From: Saccharicrinis fermentans DSM 9555 = JCM 21142
GTDB taxonomy: Bacteria > Bacteroidota > Bacteroidia > Bacteroidales > Marinilabiliaceae
Assembly: GCF_000517085.1 (NCBI RefSeq)
Contig: NZ_KI912107.1
Location: forward strand, 3,469,980-3,533,979
Direction: 5' to 3'
Length of the DNA: 64,000 nucleotides
Shown here: positions 9,448-19,547 of the stretch, piece after piece
Layout of the letters: each line of letters begins with the position of its first letter
How positions within the stretch are numbered: position 1 is the stretch's first letter
Position numbers and translations under genes: made by a program
The notes under the pieces: generated by a model
Told to the model about the DNA's origin: nothing
Seen by the model: only the letters and a program-made list of their open reading frames with translations
Database searches by the model: none

Positions 9448-10224
9448 ATGAAACCATCCATAAGTATATTGGGATGCGGATGGCTAGGTATACCTTTATC
9501 TACAACATTATTAAAGGCAGGATACCCGGTTAAAGGATCAACCACATCGCCTGCTAAATTAAAAGAACTCACCAAACTGGGTCTACATCCCTATGTGATA
9601 GATTTGCATAACAGAAAAGACCGCAACCATTTTTTGAACGCAGATATACTCATCATTGCTGTTCCCCATAAGAACATCGATAATTTTAAATTCCTCCGCA
9701 CTCAAATTAAAAATTCCCAAATCAATCGATTGATATTCATCAGTTCCACCTCCGTTTACCCAAACACAAACGGAGAAGTTACCGAAAAAAGCCAAACACT
9801 ACCTACACCACTTGCTAATATCGAGTCCATCTTCTCCAACATCTCCGGTATTCAAACTACCATCATCCGCTTTGCAGGCCTATTTGGCGGGGACAGAAAG
9901 CCTGGTCTTTTTTTTCGAGATGATAGCCTGATAAAAAATCCGGACGGATTTATCAACCTCATTCACCTAGATGATTGCATACAAATTATCAAAACACTGA
10001 TTGAAAAAAACATATGGAATCAGGTATTTAACGCTTGTGCAGACACCCATCCCTCCCGAAGAGAATACTACACCCAAGAGATGCAAAAAGAAGGTAGAAA
10101 ACCACCCGTATTCGACAATACAAAGGCTTCGGAATACAAAATCGTTAGCAATGACAAATTAAAAAAGCACTTAAATTACCAATTCAAACATCCCGACCTA
10201 ACGCATTTCATTGAACCCAAATGA
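9448..10224 (+). CDS. NAD(P)-binding Rossmann protein, YeeZ-like SDR/epimerase family
   Basis: 258 residues from the ATG at 9448; an upstream TTG in frame is less likely. The N-terminus SISILGCGWLGIPLSTTLL is a dinucleotide-binding GxGxxG with the GWLG variant typical of YeeZ-like proteins. LIFISSTSVYPN resembles the SDR serine strand and is followed by TIIRFAGLFGG and FINLIHLDDCI. The role is unknown; related proteins are annotated as NAD-dependent epimerase/dehydratase or SDR oxidoreductase. The last codons (EPK, stop) fall inside repeat R2 copy a. No operon partner on this strand. Confidence 0.82.
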   Translation: MKPSISILGCGWLGIPLSTTLLKAGYPVKGSTTSPAKLKELTKLGLHPYVIDLHNRKDRNHFLNADILIIAVPHKNIDNFKFLRTQIKNSQINRLIFISSTSVYPNTNGEVTEKSQTLPTPLANIESIFSNISGIQTTIIRFAGLFGGDRKPGLFFRDDSLIKNPDGFINLIHLDDCIQIIKTLIEKNIWNQVFNACADTHPSRREYYTQEMQKEGRKPPVFDNTKASEYKIVSNDKLKKHLNYQFKHPDLTHFIEPK

Positions 10225-10280
10225 TGTATTAGAACTTTGTAATAGGCATTAAAATGGCAATAAAAGAAGGCTTGTATAAA
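10213..10280 (+). repeat. Dispersed repeat R2, copy a (short)
   Basis: Begins GAACCCAAATGATGTATTAG, continues AACTTTGTAATAGGCATT and AAAATGGCAATAAAAGAAG, then diverges. It starts inside the last codons of the preceding gene. The closest relative is at 56935. Confidence 0.7.
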
Positions 10281-10340
10281 TAGCAGCTCAGGTTAAATAA
10301 AAAATAATATAAAATACGCTTAGCCTATATATTCACAGTA

Positions 10341-11111
10341 CTATTTATTGAGCCATTGCTTAAACTTCGATGATTTTTCGGTAGAAATAATAACCTCAAA
10401 GGGTAAAGTAGGTTCTACATTCAGTTTTAATTTACTCTTAGAATAAACCACCGCATCTTTTACCGCATTAATATGAACGATACATTTACGGTTGGCTCTA
10501 AAAAAAAACTTAGGATCCAACTTCTCCTCCAATTGCTCCAAGGTATTGGGCAAATCATAGGAATGTCCATTAAACATGACAATAAAAACGGACTTATTAT
10601 CCGCATAAAAAGCAGCAATATCAATTACTCCAATTGTTTTGATCTTATCCCTATAATGCACCATAAAGCGCTCCTGATATTCTTTTCGACCTACCGAAGC
10701 GGCAATCATTCTATTGATTTCCTGATAATCCACCGAAAGAGCACCCTTCTTCACTAAATGATACTTTCTAAACTTATCCATAGCCAACTCCAATCGGTCT
10801 TTATCAATAGGTTTTAAAAGATAATCAACACTTACCTGTCGAAAAGCATCAATGGCATATTGATTAAAAGCAGTGGTAAATATTATCGGGGTCTCCACCG
10901 ACACTTGGTCAAAAATTAAAAAACTATTACCATCAGCTAAATGAATATCCAGAAATATCAAATCCACTTGATTTTCCTTCAAAAACGCCACTGTCTGCTC
11001 CACTGATTCTAAAATATTCACAACCTCCAAATCGGGTGCTATATACTTTAACATCGCATTGAGTTTCCGTGCCGAAGGCATCTCATCTTCAACTATCAAA
11101 ACTTTAATCAT
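10341..11111 (-). CDS. LytTR-family response regulator
   Basis: 256 residues. The receiver domain (1-120) has the acidic pair in LIVEDE, phosphoacceptor D55 in LIFLDIHLADG, and the Lys of YLLKPID. The C-terminal LytTR DNA-binding domain includes FFRANRKCIVHINAV. The start codon overlaps the end of the upstream LytS-type kinase by 8 bases, so they are translationally coupled partners. It is the last gene of an operon that begins with an RND efflux system, whose expression it may control (inference). Confidence 0.94.
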   Translation of the reverse strand: MIKVLIVEDEMPSARKLNAMLKYIAPDLEVVNILESVEQTVAFLKENQVDLIFLDIHLADGNSFLIFDQVSVETPIIFTTAFNQYAIDAFRQVSVDYLLKPIDKDRLELAMDKFRKYHLVKKGALSVDYQEINRMIAASVGRKEYQERFMVHYRDKIKTIGVIDIAAFYADNKSVFIVMFNGHSYDLPNTLEQLEEKLDPKFFFRANRKCIVHINAVKDAVVYSKSKLKLNVEPTLPFEVIISTEKSSKFKQWLNK

Positions 11112-12135
11112 CTAGAGGTGGTATTAGGGTAATTTTTACAGTGTAGCTACCCTCTCTTTTACAAAAAACAGGTGCTCGCTGATTTAACAGCTCATACTTT
11201 TCAATGATATTCCTATGTCCGGTATAGGTGGATTCCACATCTGATTTATCACGAATTTGCAAATTATTCCTTACCACCAAAACATCATCTTCGTTAAAAA
11301 CACGAATACACAATGGCTGACATCTGGAAACCACATTATGCTTAATGGCATTTTCCACCAATACTTGCAATGTTAATGGCGCTATCAACATCTTATTCTT
11401 AGCTTGCTCAATGTTAATTTCATAATTAAAACCATCTTCAAATCTAAACTTGTAAAGTTGTAAATAACTTTTAATGAAAGCAATTTCCTCCTCCAACGAA
11501 ACCAAGTCTCTTTTATTAATAGACAACACATACCTATATACCTGCGAGAAACGCTGTATAAATTTATCGGCCTTATGCACATCCTCATAAATAATAGATG
11601 AGAGCACACTCAAATTATTAAATAAAAAATGATGATCCAACTGGGCCTTTAATGCACCATATTTAGCATTGATTTGTTCTTTTTCCAGATTAGCCACCTG
11701 CAATGCCAGTTTATTTCGCTCTTCCATTCCCATGATCAGTTCAATCAATACCAAAAACAAACTGTTAATAAGCAAAGGAATCACATACATAAACTCTTTT
11801 ATGATAGCCTGATTACCAACTATATGCGCTTTTAAATAAGAAATAGCAGCAATTCCAATAAAGGACTGAAACAATATAAGACCGGCATCCAGGAGCAAGC
11901 GAAGCCCCCATTTATGTTTCCAATCTATTTTTTTATTGAACCAGTTAACCGCAAGATAAAAAAGTGTAACGGTTATAATAGCATTTAGAAAAGCCATCCC
12001 CATACGATAAAACAAAACACTTTTTACTTCTTCCACCGATCTATAACCAAAGAAAATCATCAGCAAAACAGAAGTAGCCATGATTAAAATGGTAATAAAA
12101 GGGATAAAAAGTATTTTTCTACGATTAGCAATCAT
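11104..12135 (-). CDS. LytS-type sensor histidine kinase (His_kinase family)
   Basis: 343 residues with four hydrophobic segments in the first 135. A short coiled coil (NKLALQVANLEKEQINAKYG) is followed by the kinase motif LKAQLDHHFLFNNL, with the phosphorylated His at about 169, and a C-terminal ATPase part (VENAIKHN, then GHRNIIEKYELL). The usual NPHFLFN reads DHHFLFN here. It follows TolC by 16 bases and overlaps its response regulator. The signal is unknown; co-operonic efflux genes suggest envelope or toxic-compound stress. Confidence 0.92.
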   Translation of the reverse strand: MIANRRKILFIPFITILIMATSVLLMIFFGYRSVEEVKSVLFYRMGMAFLNAIITVTLFYLAVNWFNKKIDWKHKWGLRLLLDAGLILFQSFIGIAAISYLKAHIVGNQAIIKEFMYVIPLLINSLFLVLIELIMGMEERNKLALQVANLEKEQINAKYGALKAQLDHHFLFNNLSVLSSIIYEDVHKADKFIQRFSQVYRYVLSINKRDLVSLEEEIAFIKSYLQLYKFRFEDGFNYEINIEQAKNKMLIAPLTLQVLVENAIKHNVVSRCQPLCIRVFNEDDVLVVRNNLQIRDKSDVESTYTGHRNIIEKYELLNQRAPVFCKREGSYTVKITLIPPLDD

Positions 12136-12151
12136 AACAAGCGCTTTTCAT

Positions 12152-13480
12152 TTAACGGGTCAACTGTCCTGAAATACGTAATAAATTATACTCTGCCACT
12201 TTTGCATTATAGCGTGCATCATTATACTGATTGGTCACATTCAACATGTTTTCCTGTGCCGTACGAAATTCGATGGACGTTGCATTACCAAGTTTAAACA
12301 TTTCTTTTGTCTGTTCAAAATTCAGTTTTGCTTGCTCCATGCTTCTTTCCTGTAACTCCACAATCCTCCTTTTATAGGAGTAATCGGTATAAGCATTTGC
12401 AGCATCTCTTTCCAAAGCTGCTTTTATCTGGCGCGTTCTTTCCTGCTCACTTAATAAATTCAGTTGTGCATTTTGTTCACGTATGTGCTGTTGACGACCA
12501 TTAAACACGTTCAAGCTAAGACTCAACCCCGTGCTGAAACCATTACTTTGCGAATAAATACTGGTACTATTTTCATAATCAGTTTTACTGTATGCATATT
12601 GACCGTAAGCAGCAATCGTAGGGTATTTTCCTGCCTTGGTAATCTTCATATCTAGTTCAGTGATTTCTTCCGTTTTAAGTTGCGATAACAAGGAACTGTT
12701 CTTAACAAGGGCCAAACCCACAATTTGCGCTTCAGAGAAGTCATTGTTAAACTGCAGTTTTTCATCTACTGCGTAATCTGAGTCAACAGGCAAACCCAAA
12801 ACCACGTTTAGGTCTTTAACAGCCATCAAATAATTTTGTTCCGTATTTAATATCTGCGTACTATCACTATTCATATCAACTTCGGCATTCAGTACTTCTA
12901 GCGTATTACTCTGACCATAAGCCTTTCTATCTACAACCTTTTGATAACGTTCCTTTGATATTTTCATGGATTCTTTGGCCAATTTCAGGTTTTGCTGTGC
13001 GCTACAAACACCATAATAGGTCTGCACCACACTCAGTATAGTATTCTCCAACTGCTGTTGGAACAGTATATTCTGACGTTCATCCGTCTGTTTCAGCTTT
13101 TTATAAGTATACTGATTCCCCAAACCATCAAACAAGGTATAATCAATACGGGCACTACCATTATATCCCATTGATGTTGCACCTTCACTCTCTAACAAGC
13201 CGGTATAGGTTGTCTCACTCTCCGAGTCGGCCTTAGAATAATCACTTCCGCCACTTAGCGAAACCGATGGCAGTAGTCCCGCATTACCAACAGAGTTATT
13301 ATTTTGGGCCTGCTTCAATGTATTCTCGGCCATTTTTAAATCGTAATTATTAGCCAGGGCTATTTCAATGGCCTTTTGCAAGTTCATCATACTGGGAACT
13401 GTTTGGCTCTTTTGTCCAAACAGCAGTCCTCCCATCATCAAACAGGCTAAAACCAGCATTCTATCTTTAAAGCTTATCAT
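12152..13480 (-). CDS. TolC-family outer-membrane efflux protein
   Basis: 442 residues: a signal peptide (MLVLACLMMGGLLFGQ), then two long helical repeats typical of outer-membrane efflux proteins (first QKAIEIALANNYDLKMAENT, second near SLNVFNGRQQHIREQNAQ), with a Tyr/Asn-rich conserved C-terminal part. It forms the outer-membrane channel for the adaptor and RND pump encoded just upstream. Its start overlaps the pump gene by 14 bases. Confidence 0.93.
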   Translation of the reverse strand: MISFKDRMLVLACLMMGGLLFGQKSQTVPSMMNLQKAIEIALANNYDLKMAENTLKQAQNNNSVGNAGLLPSVSLSGGSDYSKADSESETTYTGLLESEGATSMGYNGSARIDYTLFDGLGNQYTYKKLKQTDERQNILFQQQLENTILSVVQTYYGVCSAQQNLKLAKESMKISKERYQKVVDRKAYGQSNTLEVLNAEVDMNSDSTQILNTEQNYLMAVKDLNVVLGLPVDSDYAVDEKLQFNNDFSEAQIVGLALVKNSSLLSQLKTEEITELDMKITKAGKYPTIAAYGQYAYSKTDYENSTSIYSQSNGFSTGLSLSLNVFNGRQQHIREQNAQLNLLSEQERTRQIKAALERDAANAYTDYSYKRRIVELQERSMEQAKLNFEQTKEMFKLGNATSIEFRTAQENMLNVTNQYNDARYNAKVAEYNLLRISGQLTR

Positions 13481-16400
13481 AATCGTATTTCATTTCTTTA
13501 ATAGCATTTTCCACTTCCTCAGCACTCACGGTTCTTCCCTTAATCAAAGAAACCCATTTCACTTTCAATTGATTCACTATAAGCAACATCACGGGCAACA
13601 AAAATAAGGTTGTAGTTGTGGCCATGGCCATACCATATGCCAGTGATAAAGCCATCGGAATAAGAAATTGGGCTTGCAAACTGGTTTCAAGTACCATAGG
13701 CGCCATACCCGCAACTGTGGTCAGAGTAGTCAAAATAATAGGACGAAATCTTGATATTCCAGCATCCACCACTGCATCATAATACGGCATTCCATTCTTC
13801 AGATTAACATTCAAGGCATTTACCAGTATCAATCCGTCATTAATCATGACGCCCACCAGAGCAATCATGCCCATAAAAGACATTAGACTAATAGCCTGAC
13901 CGTGAATCCAGTGCCCCATCACCACTCCAAACAAACTCAAAGGAATCATTGCGTATACCAAAATAGACTGACTAACAGATCTTGTTGTTAGGATGACCAT
14001 ACCAAACATCAATAACAAAACAACAGGAATCACAACAGAAGCCGAAGATGCTACTTTATTGGTTTCACGCTGCTGTCCATCATATGAAACCCTTACCCCA
14101 TGGTGTTTCGCAAAAATAGGTGGTAATATTTCCTTATTAATTTTCTGCATGATCTCAGGCAATGAAGAAGTAGGATCTGTTTGATTGGCCACCACCTGCA
14201 CCTCACGGTCGAATTGTAAATGACGAACATTGGTAACTCCATTGACCATCTTAAAGGATGCCAGTTCTGCTAAGGGATAATTAACACCATTCCCCAAACG
14301 TATCTTCATATTCTCCAACTGCCCTAGAGACCGTCGATTTTCGATATCATATCTTACCCAAACACGCACTTCATCTTTTCCACGCTGGAGTCGTTGAACT
14401 TCATTTCCAAAGAAAGCCTCACGTACCTGGCCAATCACCTGCTGAAGCGTAATCCCCAGATGATGCGCTTTGGGTTTTAAGCTAAGCTCAATCTCACGAC
14501 TTCCAACTGGAGAATTATCTGACACATCAGAGAGTTCTGGCATTTTCTTCAAGGCAAGCTTTACTTCTTCTTTGGCAGCCTGAAGTGCTTTATTATCATC
14601 CCCCACCAACGATAAGGAAAGGGCTTTCCCAAAGGGGTTAAAACCAATTATTTCAAACGTTTCTGCACCCGGCACTTCACCCACTTTGCTACGTATATGC
14701 TCAATCACCTCAGCTGTTGATGAGTTTCTAACTTCTGCATCCAACAAAGACACCTCAATGGTAGCACTGTTACCAGCTCCTTGGTATTGCTGATAGAGAC
14801 TTTTAATGATATCCTGTCCTTCAGGCTGAAGCCCTTTCATCTCCTCATTCACTTCCCATATCCCAGCCGAGATCCGATCCAGGTGTTTTTGCGTAACAGG
14901 CGTATCTGTTCCAGATGGCATGGTAAGTGTAACCGTAAAATTATCCCCATCCACATCCGGAAAGAATGTAGTGGTAACAACCTTATTACTAACGGCTAAT
15001 ATGGAGAAAATAAATGTAGCAATAAATACAGAAAAAGCAATGATCTTATTTTTAATAAAGAAAGAAAGGATAGGACTGTATATTTTATTCCGCATCCAGA
15101 CCAGCCAGGCTTCTGACCACCCCATATATTGAATCCATTTTTTATCACTGCCCCTCACCAAAGCCTTGGAGTGCGCCATGTGAGCAGGCAGAACGATCAG
15201 TCCTTCAACCAAAGAAACCAATAAAATAATGATCACAATCACCGAAACCTCCGAAAACATTTCTCCCAAGCGGCCATCCAAAAATAAGAAAGTACAAAAA
15301 GCAGTAATAGTGGTTATTACACCGGAAACAACTGCGGCAGTCACCTCAAGCGTACCTTCAATGGCAGCTTGTACAGGGCTCTTTCCCATTTGCCAATGCC
15401 TATAAATATTTTCTCCCACCACAATGGCATCATCCACCAAAATACCCAACACCAGTATCAATCCAAATAACGACAGCATATTAATAGTCACTGTGGTAGC
15501 AGGTATCATTACAAACATTCCCAACATTGAAAATGGAATTCCGATGGCCACCCAAAACGCGATACGCGGATTCAAGAATAAGGATAAAAACAACAACACC
15601 AATAAGATACCTAGCAAACCGTTATTCATCAATAGTTCAATCCGCTGGTTCAAGGTATCACTCTGATCACGAATAATCTCGGTCTCAAACAAATCCTGGC
15701 TCTTATTATAGTCGTCCAAATAGGCATTCAACTTTTCAGAAGCCACAATAATATCCTCTTCAAAAGTAGTATTGATAGTTACAACAACAGCTTGTTTCTT
15801 GTTATATACGATGTCGGATGGGGAGTCGTCCCACATATCCTTTATGGTGGCAATATCCTTTAAGTATACAATTCCTCCATCACTAGAATTACGAACCACG
15901 ATATCTTCCAGACCCTCACTTCTGTATTCTTTATTTCGGACACGAATAAAAAACTCTTCGGCTCCATCTTTTATACTACCTCCTGTCATTAACAGGTTAG
16001 ATGCTTTTACGGCATTCGCTATTTCGGTAAAGCTTATCTGGTACGACTCCATAGCTTCCTCATCCAGAAGGATTGCTATCTCCTCATCCGGATAACCCCC
16101 AATAGAAATTTTAGAGATTCCATCCATACGTAACAGATCATGTTCAATATCTCGAGCAGCTAATTTTAACTGATTGAGCGTTACTTTATTACCACCCTTA
16201 GCTACTATGGCAAAATTGATAGCAAAATTGGTATTATCGTGTTTATAAGTAACTACCGACTCTATATTTACAGGAAAAGATGAAATTTTCTCCACCTCAT
16301 TTTTCACCCTCGTCAAAGCTTCATCCATATCAGTACCTTTCAGCATCTCAATGGTTACGGTACCCATATTTTCGCGCGATACGGAGGTGATTCGCTCCAT

Positions 16401-16631
16401 ATTCTCCAGCCCTTTTACATTCTCCTCGATCTTCAAAATTGCTCCTTCTTCCACCTCTTCAGGAGATGCGCCGGGATAAACAATATCTACATATATATTA
16501 CGTGTGGGAATATTGGGAAAAAAGTTTTTCTGTGTGTTCAGTAGGGCAATAATCCCAAACAGGAACACCATAACCATCAGCAAGTTTACAGCCAATGGAA
16601 ATTTTATAAAATATGCTATTAATTTTTTCAT
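13467..16631 (-). CDS. RND-family efflux transporter permease (AcrB/HAE1-like)
   Basis: The ATG at 16631 gives 1054 residues; a longer frame would overlap the adaptor gene. A first membrane helix (VNLLMVMVFLFGIIALLN) is followed by the porter domain (YPGASPEEVEEGAILKIEE) and the central helix with the proton-relay pair in LVLGILVDDAIVVGENIY. A second half repeats this layout and ends in a short cytoplasmic tail. It exports hydrophobic compounds or metals with the adaptor and TolC; DD without heavy-metal-type signatures favours the multidrug branch (moderate). It starts 10 bases after the adaptor stop, at an R1-like motif. Confidence 0.94.
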   Translation of the reverse strand: MKKLIAYFIKFPLAVNLLMVMVFLFGIIALLNTQKNFFPNIPTRNIYVDIVYPGASPEEVEEGAILKIEENVKGLENMERITSVSRENMGTVTIEMLKGTDMDEALTRVKNEVEKISSFPVNIESVVTYKHDNTNFAINFAIVAKGGNKVTLNQLKLAARDIEHDLLRMDGISKISIGGYPDEEIAILLDEEAMESYQISFTEIANAVKASNLLMTGGSIKDGAEEFFIRVRNKEYRSEGLEDIVVRNSSDGGIVYLKDIATIKDMWDDSPSDIVYNKKQAVVVTINTTFEEDIIVASEKLNAYLDDYNKSQDLFETEIIRDQSDTLNQRIELLMNNGLLGILLVLLFLSLFLNPRIAFWVAIGIPFSMLGMFVMIPATTVTINMLSLFGLILVLGILVDDAIVVGENIYRHWQMGKSPVQAAIEGTLEVTAAVVSGVITTITAFCTFLFLDGRLGEMFSEVSVIVIIILLVSLVEGLIVLPAHMAHSKALVRGSDKKWIQYMGWSEAWLVWMRNKIYSPILSFFIKNKIIAFSVFIATFIFSILAVSNKVVTTTFFPDVDGDNFTVTLTMPSGTDTPVTQKHLDRISAGIWEVNEEMKGLQPEGQDIIKSLYQQYQGAGNSATIEVSLLDAEVRNSSTAEVIEHIRSKVGEVPGAETFEIIGFNPFGKALSLSLVGDDNKALQAAKEEVKLALKKMPELSDVSDNSPVGSREIELSLKPKAHHLGITLQQVIGQVREAFFGNEVQRLQRGKDEVRVWVRYDIENRRSLGQLENMKIRLGNGVNYPLAELASFKMVNGVTNVRHLQFDREVQVVANQTDPTSSLPEIMQKINKEILPPIFAKHHGVRVSYDGQQRETNKVASSASVVIPVVLLLMFGMVILTTRSVSQSILVYAMIPLSLFGVVMGHWIHGQAISLMSFMGMIALVGVMINDGLILVNALNVNLKNGMPYYDAVVDAGISRFRPIILTTLTTVAGMAPMVLETSLQAQFLIPMALSLAYGMAMATTTTLFLLPVMLLIVNQLKVKWVSLIKGRTVSAEEVENAIKEMKYDYDKL

Positions 16632-16665
16632 ATGTCTAAATTTATCTTTCAATGGCCACATGCAC
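16627..16665 (-). repeat. R1-like motif at adaptor/RND pump junction (copy f)
   Basis: On the minus strand it reads CATGTGGCCATTGAAAGAT, AAATTTAGAC, ATATGAAAAAA. It encodes the last residues of the adaptor (VAIER, stop) and ends at the ATG of the RND gene. Only the 3' third of R1 is recognisable. Confidence 0.55.
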
Positions 16666-17766
16666 CTTCATCCCCTCATGCGCACTTTTGATCACCGTTG
16701 ACAACACAGGAGTACCTTGCTCTAATCCTTCAATTATAGCTAGGTCACCTTGGCGAGCCAATACTTTAACATGCCTTTTATGTAATACTCCATCCTCAAC
16801 CGTAAAAACGTTATCATCACTGTCAACCATTTTACGTGGCAAGCTCATGGCATTTTCAAATGGCTGCTGTTCCAGCTCTGCCGTTAAAAACATACCCTCT
16901 TTTAAATTATCACCGCTTGTTCTAATAAACAACTTTAGGCTTTGGGTTTGTTCGTCTATTGCACCACCTACCCTAACTACCCTTCCTTGCCATTGTCCGT
17001 CAATCTCAGTAGATGTTAATACAGCATTGGTTCCTGGTTTTACATCCTCCACCAAGGCTAAAGGTGCCGTAATCTCTAAATCATAAGATGAGGTACTAAT
17101 GAAGGTTCCCAATTCAGAACCATTACGAACGGCCGTTCCAGCCTCGGCAAGAGCAGATGTCACAACACCGTCAAAGGGAGCACGTATAATATATTTTGAC
17201 AGCTTCTCCTCTGCCGACAAAATATTATAATAACTACTATAAACACCTTTCCCTGCCAAATAAAACTTCAACTGCTCAGTATCCACCTTAGGTAGTTCTT
17301 TTAAATTCTTATGAACATCTATCTCAGAAGCATAAGCCCGCCAAAGGGCATAAGCATCCTGATAATCCGACCTAAGGTCTGGTAAAATAGAAGTAATCAA
17401 AGTAATAAAGTTACTTTTTTGGGCCAGTACCGTCATGCGATACTCTCGCTGATCAATCTCCAGCATTACTTGTCCTCGGGCATAACTACGTCCCTCTTTA
17501 AAATTTCTGGCCGATGCCAACAATTGTCCGTCTGCTTGTGCAAAAATCTCAAAACGATCAAATGCCCTAAGTTTTCCTGTAGCTGTATATGAATGCTGCA
17601 CGGTTCCCAGCTCAGCATACAGCACTTCAACCAATAAACCTTCTGCTTTAGCCGATGAGACTTGCGTAGCTGACTTTGCTTCTTTTTTAGGAAGTGCTTT
17701 TACCACTATAAATGCACCCAAAACAATTAACAGTGCTATTCCAATGGTTATGATTCTCCTTTTCAT
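16642..17766 (-). CDS. RND efflux periplasmic adaptor subunit (HlyD/MFP family)
   Basis: 374 residues: one N-terminal membrane anchor (IITIGIALLIVLGAFIVVKA), a barrel/lipoyl strand pair (YTATGKLRAFDRFEIFAQADGQL and YIIRAPFDGVVTSALAEAGTAVRNGSEL), an alpha-helical hairpin, and a C-terminal membrane-proximal part (VFTVEDGVLHKRHVKVLARQ). It bridges the pump and the TolC channel and is the first gene of the five-gene operon ending in a LytS/LytTR pair. Its last codons lie in an R1-like motif. Confidence 0.92.
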   Translation of the reverse strand: MKRRIITIGIALLIVLGAFIVVKALPKKEAKSATQVSSAKAEGLLVEVLYAELGTVQHSYTATGKLRAFDRFEIFAQADGQLLASARNFKEGRSYARGQVMLEIDQREYRMTVLAQKSNFITLITSILPDLRSDYQDAYALWRAYASEIDVHKNLKELPKVDTEQLKFYLAGKGVYSSYYNILSAEEKLSKYIIRAPFDGVVTSALAEAGTAVRNGSELGTFISTSSYDLEITAPLALVEDVKPGTNAVLTSTEIDGQWQGRVVRVGGAIDEQTQSLKLFIRTSGDNLKEGMFLTAELEQQPFENAMSLPRKMVDSDDNVFTVEDGVLHKRHVKVLARQGDLAIIEGLEQGTPVLSTVIKSAHEGMKVHVAIER

Positions 17767-18279
17767 ACTTATGGTATTATAATTTAAGTTTCTTTTATAT
17801 GTTTAAAAATGAGCGAAACGTTGCAAACCAGTGCAAATTTTAATCATACACCTGTGTGTCTAATTATTTACGCGGCCCACATCAGTTTCATCCTTTTTAA
17901 TTTTATTTTCAAAGGCCACATAAAACTCGCCTCTAAGACCTTTCCCTGTGTGAGAAACACTTTATTATGACTTGTTTCGCCTTTGTAGCATTATCGATAA
18001 CAAAAATGATCAATGTAAGGAAATATTGAAATATAAAGGGTGTGAATAAGAAATATGAAAAGATGAATCAGGATTTACAGGGATAAAGATGTATTACACT
18101 AAACTTGAAATTACTTACGAAGACAGTGAGAAGCTTTAAAAAGGCGAGTTGTACAAGTTGTAGAGTTGGTAAGTTATTAGACTCAGTTAATGGATAGTTT
18201 CCATTTGAATACTAAACTACCAGTAAAAAAACCACAGGGTTGGCCGGAACAATAGCCACAGAGCCGGCGTTGGCATGAA
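17767..18279. other. Gene-free region upstream of the efflux operon
   Basis: No supported gene. It contains a degenerate R1 element (17884-17980). Near 18140 there is AC/TTG-rich sequence whose complement resembles the CTCGCCAACT-type low-complexity stretches near 41822 and 57232. No confident promoter box was identified. Confidence 0.5.
17884..17980 (-). repeat. Dispersed repeat R1, copy c (degenerate)
   Basis: On the minus strand it shows GGCGAAACAAGTCAT, CTCACACAGG, GGCGAGTTTTATGTGGCC, TTTGAAAATAAAATT and a final GATGAAAC, in the same order as copies a and b. No gene follows directly; the efflux adaptor starts about 120 bases downstream. Confidence 0.6.
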
Positions 18280-19410
18280 TTACAAAAGCTTTTCTTGCCA
18301 AATTTTACCTTCCTGATTAATCACATACCGGGCTTCTATTTCCGCGTTCACAATATCAATCTCAAAGGTACTATCCTGCACTTTCATATGAAGGTCATAC
18401 CGCAATTGCGACACTTTCAATCCAACATCTTTAAGACCGACCACTTTCTTGGAGAAACGGCCATACCGCTTTAGGTATGCCTGTTGAGCGTAATAAATAT
18501 TCCTAAGCTCCCAACGCACTTCTTCAACATACTGCTGTTGCTTTTTTTCACCCTCCGATAGGTTATGGTCATTAAAGTACCATACACCCCAGAGTTCAGG
18601 ATTATAAATACTGCTTTCATCCAAAAAACTCCAAACCCATTTTTCTCCGGGATATTTCTTGCCGGTATGGGGGTTTAGCATCTTTTTATATAAACCAGAA
18701 ACCACCACAAAAGGCCAATGTGTTCTTTGCACATTCACATTCCAAGAATGATGCGCTTGCAACAAATTCACACTATCCACTTGCAAAAACAGAGGTACAA
18801 CACACTCAAACGACCAATATTCATCATTATCCAGTGGATTATTCAATGTTCCTTCCACAGAAACAGAACATCGACCATGCGGTTTATCCAGGAGTGAAAA
18901 TCTTAAAATAGGTTCCGTATTATTACGATTACGGTATTCGCCACAAAAATTACCCAGTGCATTTATTTTCAGCACCACATAATCCGCCTCATCCTTATCT
19001 GCATCTAAATAAAACTCCAAAAAGTTATCTTCAAAAAAATAAGACTGGCATATATCATTCACCGCCCAAATATGTCTATCATGTACAATTGCGCAAAGAT
19101 ATAGAGAGTCGCCCTTTATGCCCAGTTTATAGCTGGCTCCATTGGATGGATAATCCATACCATTCTTTACACTTGGCACCAATGGGTCGCTCCAGGGAGC
19201 TTCGCCCCATTCGTCATCTAAGATAAGTCCATCTATACAAGGGGCTTCCAATAAGCGATGAATAGCATATACTTGGGGAGTACAATAGCTGGGACAATTA
19301 GACAAACCATATTCATTCACCCTAAGTGCCTTTTCCTGAGTCTGGTGGCAACCCAGCATACAAGCAAACAGAATCATTACAAAACAGCAATATGGTTTTT
19401 CTTTTAGCAT
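18280..19410 (-). CDS. Carbohydrate-binding family 9-like lipoprotein
   Basis: 376 residues. A lipoprotein signal ends at C21 (ILFACMLGC). The segment CIDGLILDDEWGEAPWSD matches the start of CBM9-like domains, followed by LYLCAIVHDRHIWA and FFEDNFLEFYLDADKD (about residues 50-260), as in proteins annotated carbohydrate-binding family 9-like. The C-terminal 100 residues have no recognised domain. Probably an outer-surface or periplasmic sugar-binding lipoprotein; substrate unknown and no partner gene adjoins it. Confidence 0.78.
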   Translation of the reverse strand: MLKEKPYCCFVMILFACMLGCHQTQEKALRVNEYGLSNCPSYCTPQVYAIHRLLEAPCIDGLILDDEWGEAPWSDPLVPSVKNGMDYPSNGASYKLGIKGDSLYLCAIVHDRHIWAVNDICQSYFFEDNFLEFYLDADKDEADYVVLKINALGNFCGEYRNRNNTEPILRFSLLDKPHGRCSVSVEGTLNNPLDNDEYWSFECVVPLFLQVDSVNLLQAHHSWNVNVQRTHWPFVVVSGLYKKMLNPHTGKKYPGEKWVWSFLDESSIYNPELWGVWYFNDHNLSEGEKKQQQYVEEVRWELRNIYYAQQAYLKRYGRFSKKVVGLKDVGLKVSQLRYDLHMKVQDSTFEIDIVNAEIEARYVINQEGKIWQEKLL

Positions 19411-19547
19411 TTATGCGGGTCTGACATACACAATTTACATCATATCTACATCCTATACAATTATATCCTATACAATTTATTGTTAAAGTTAAAGATATAA
19501 CTACTAAAAAAGTTTATTCCACGCCCGCAATAGAACATTCATCACCT

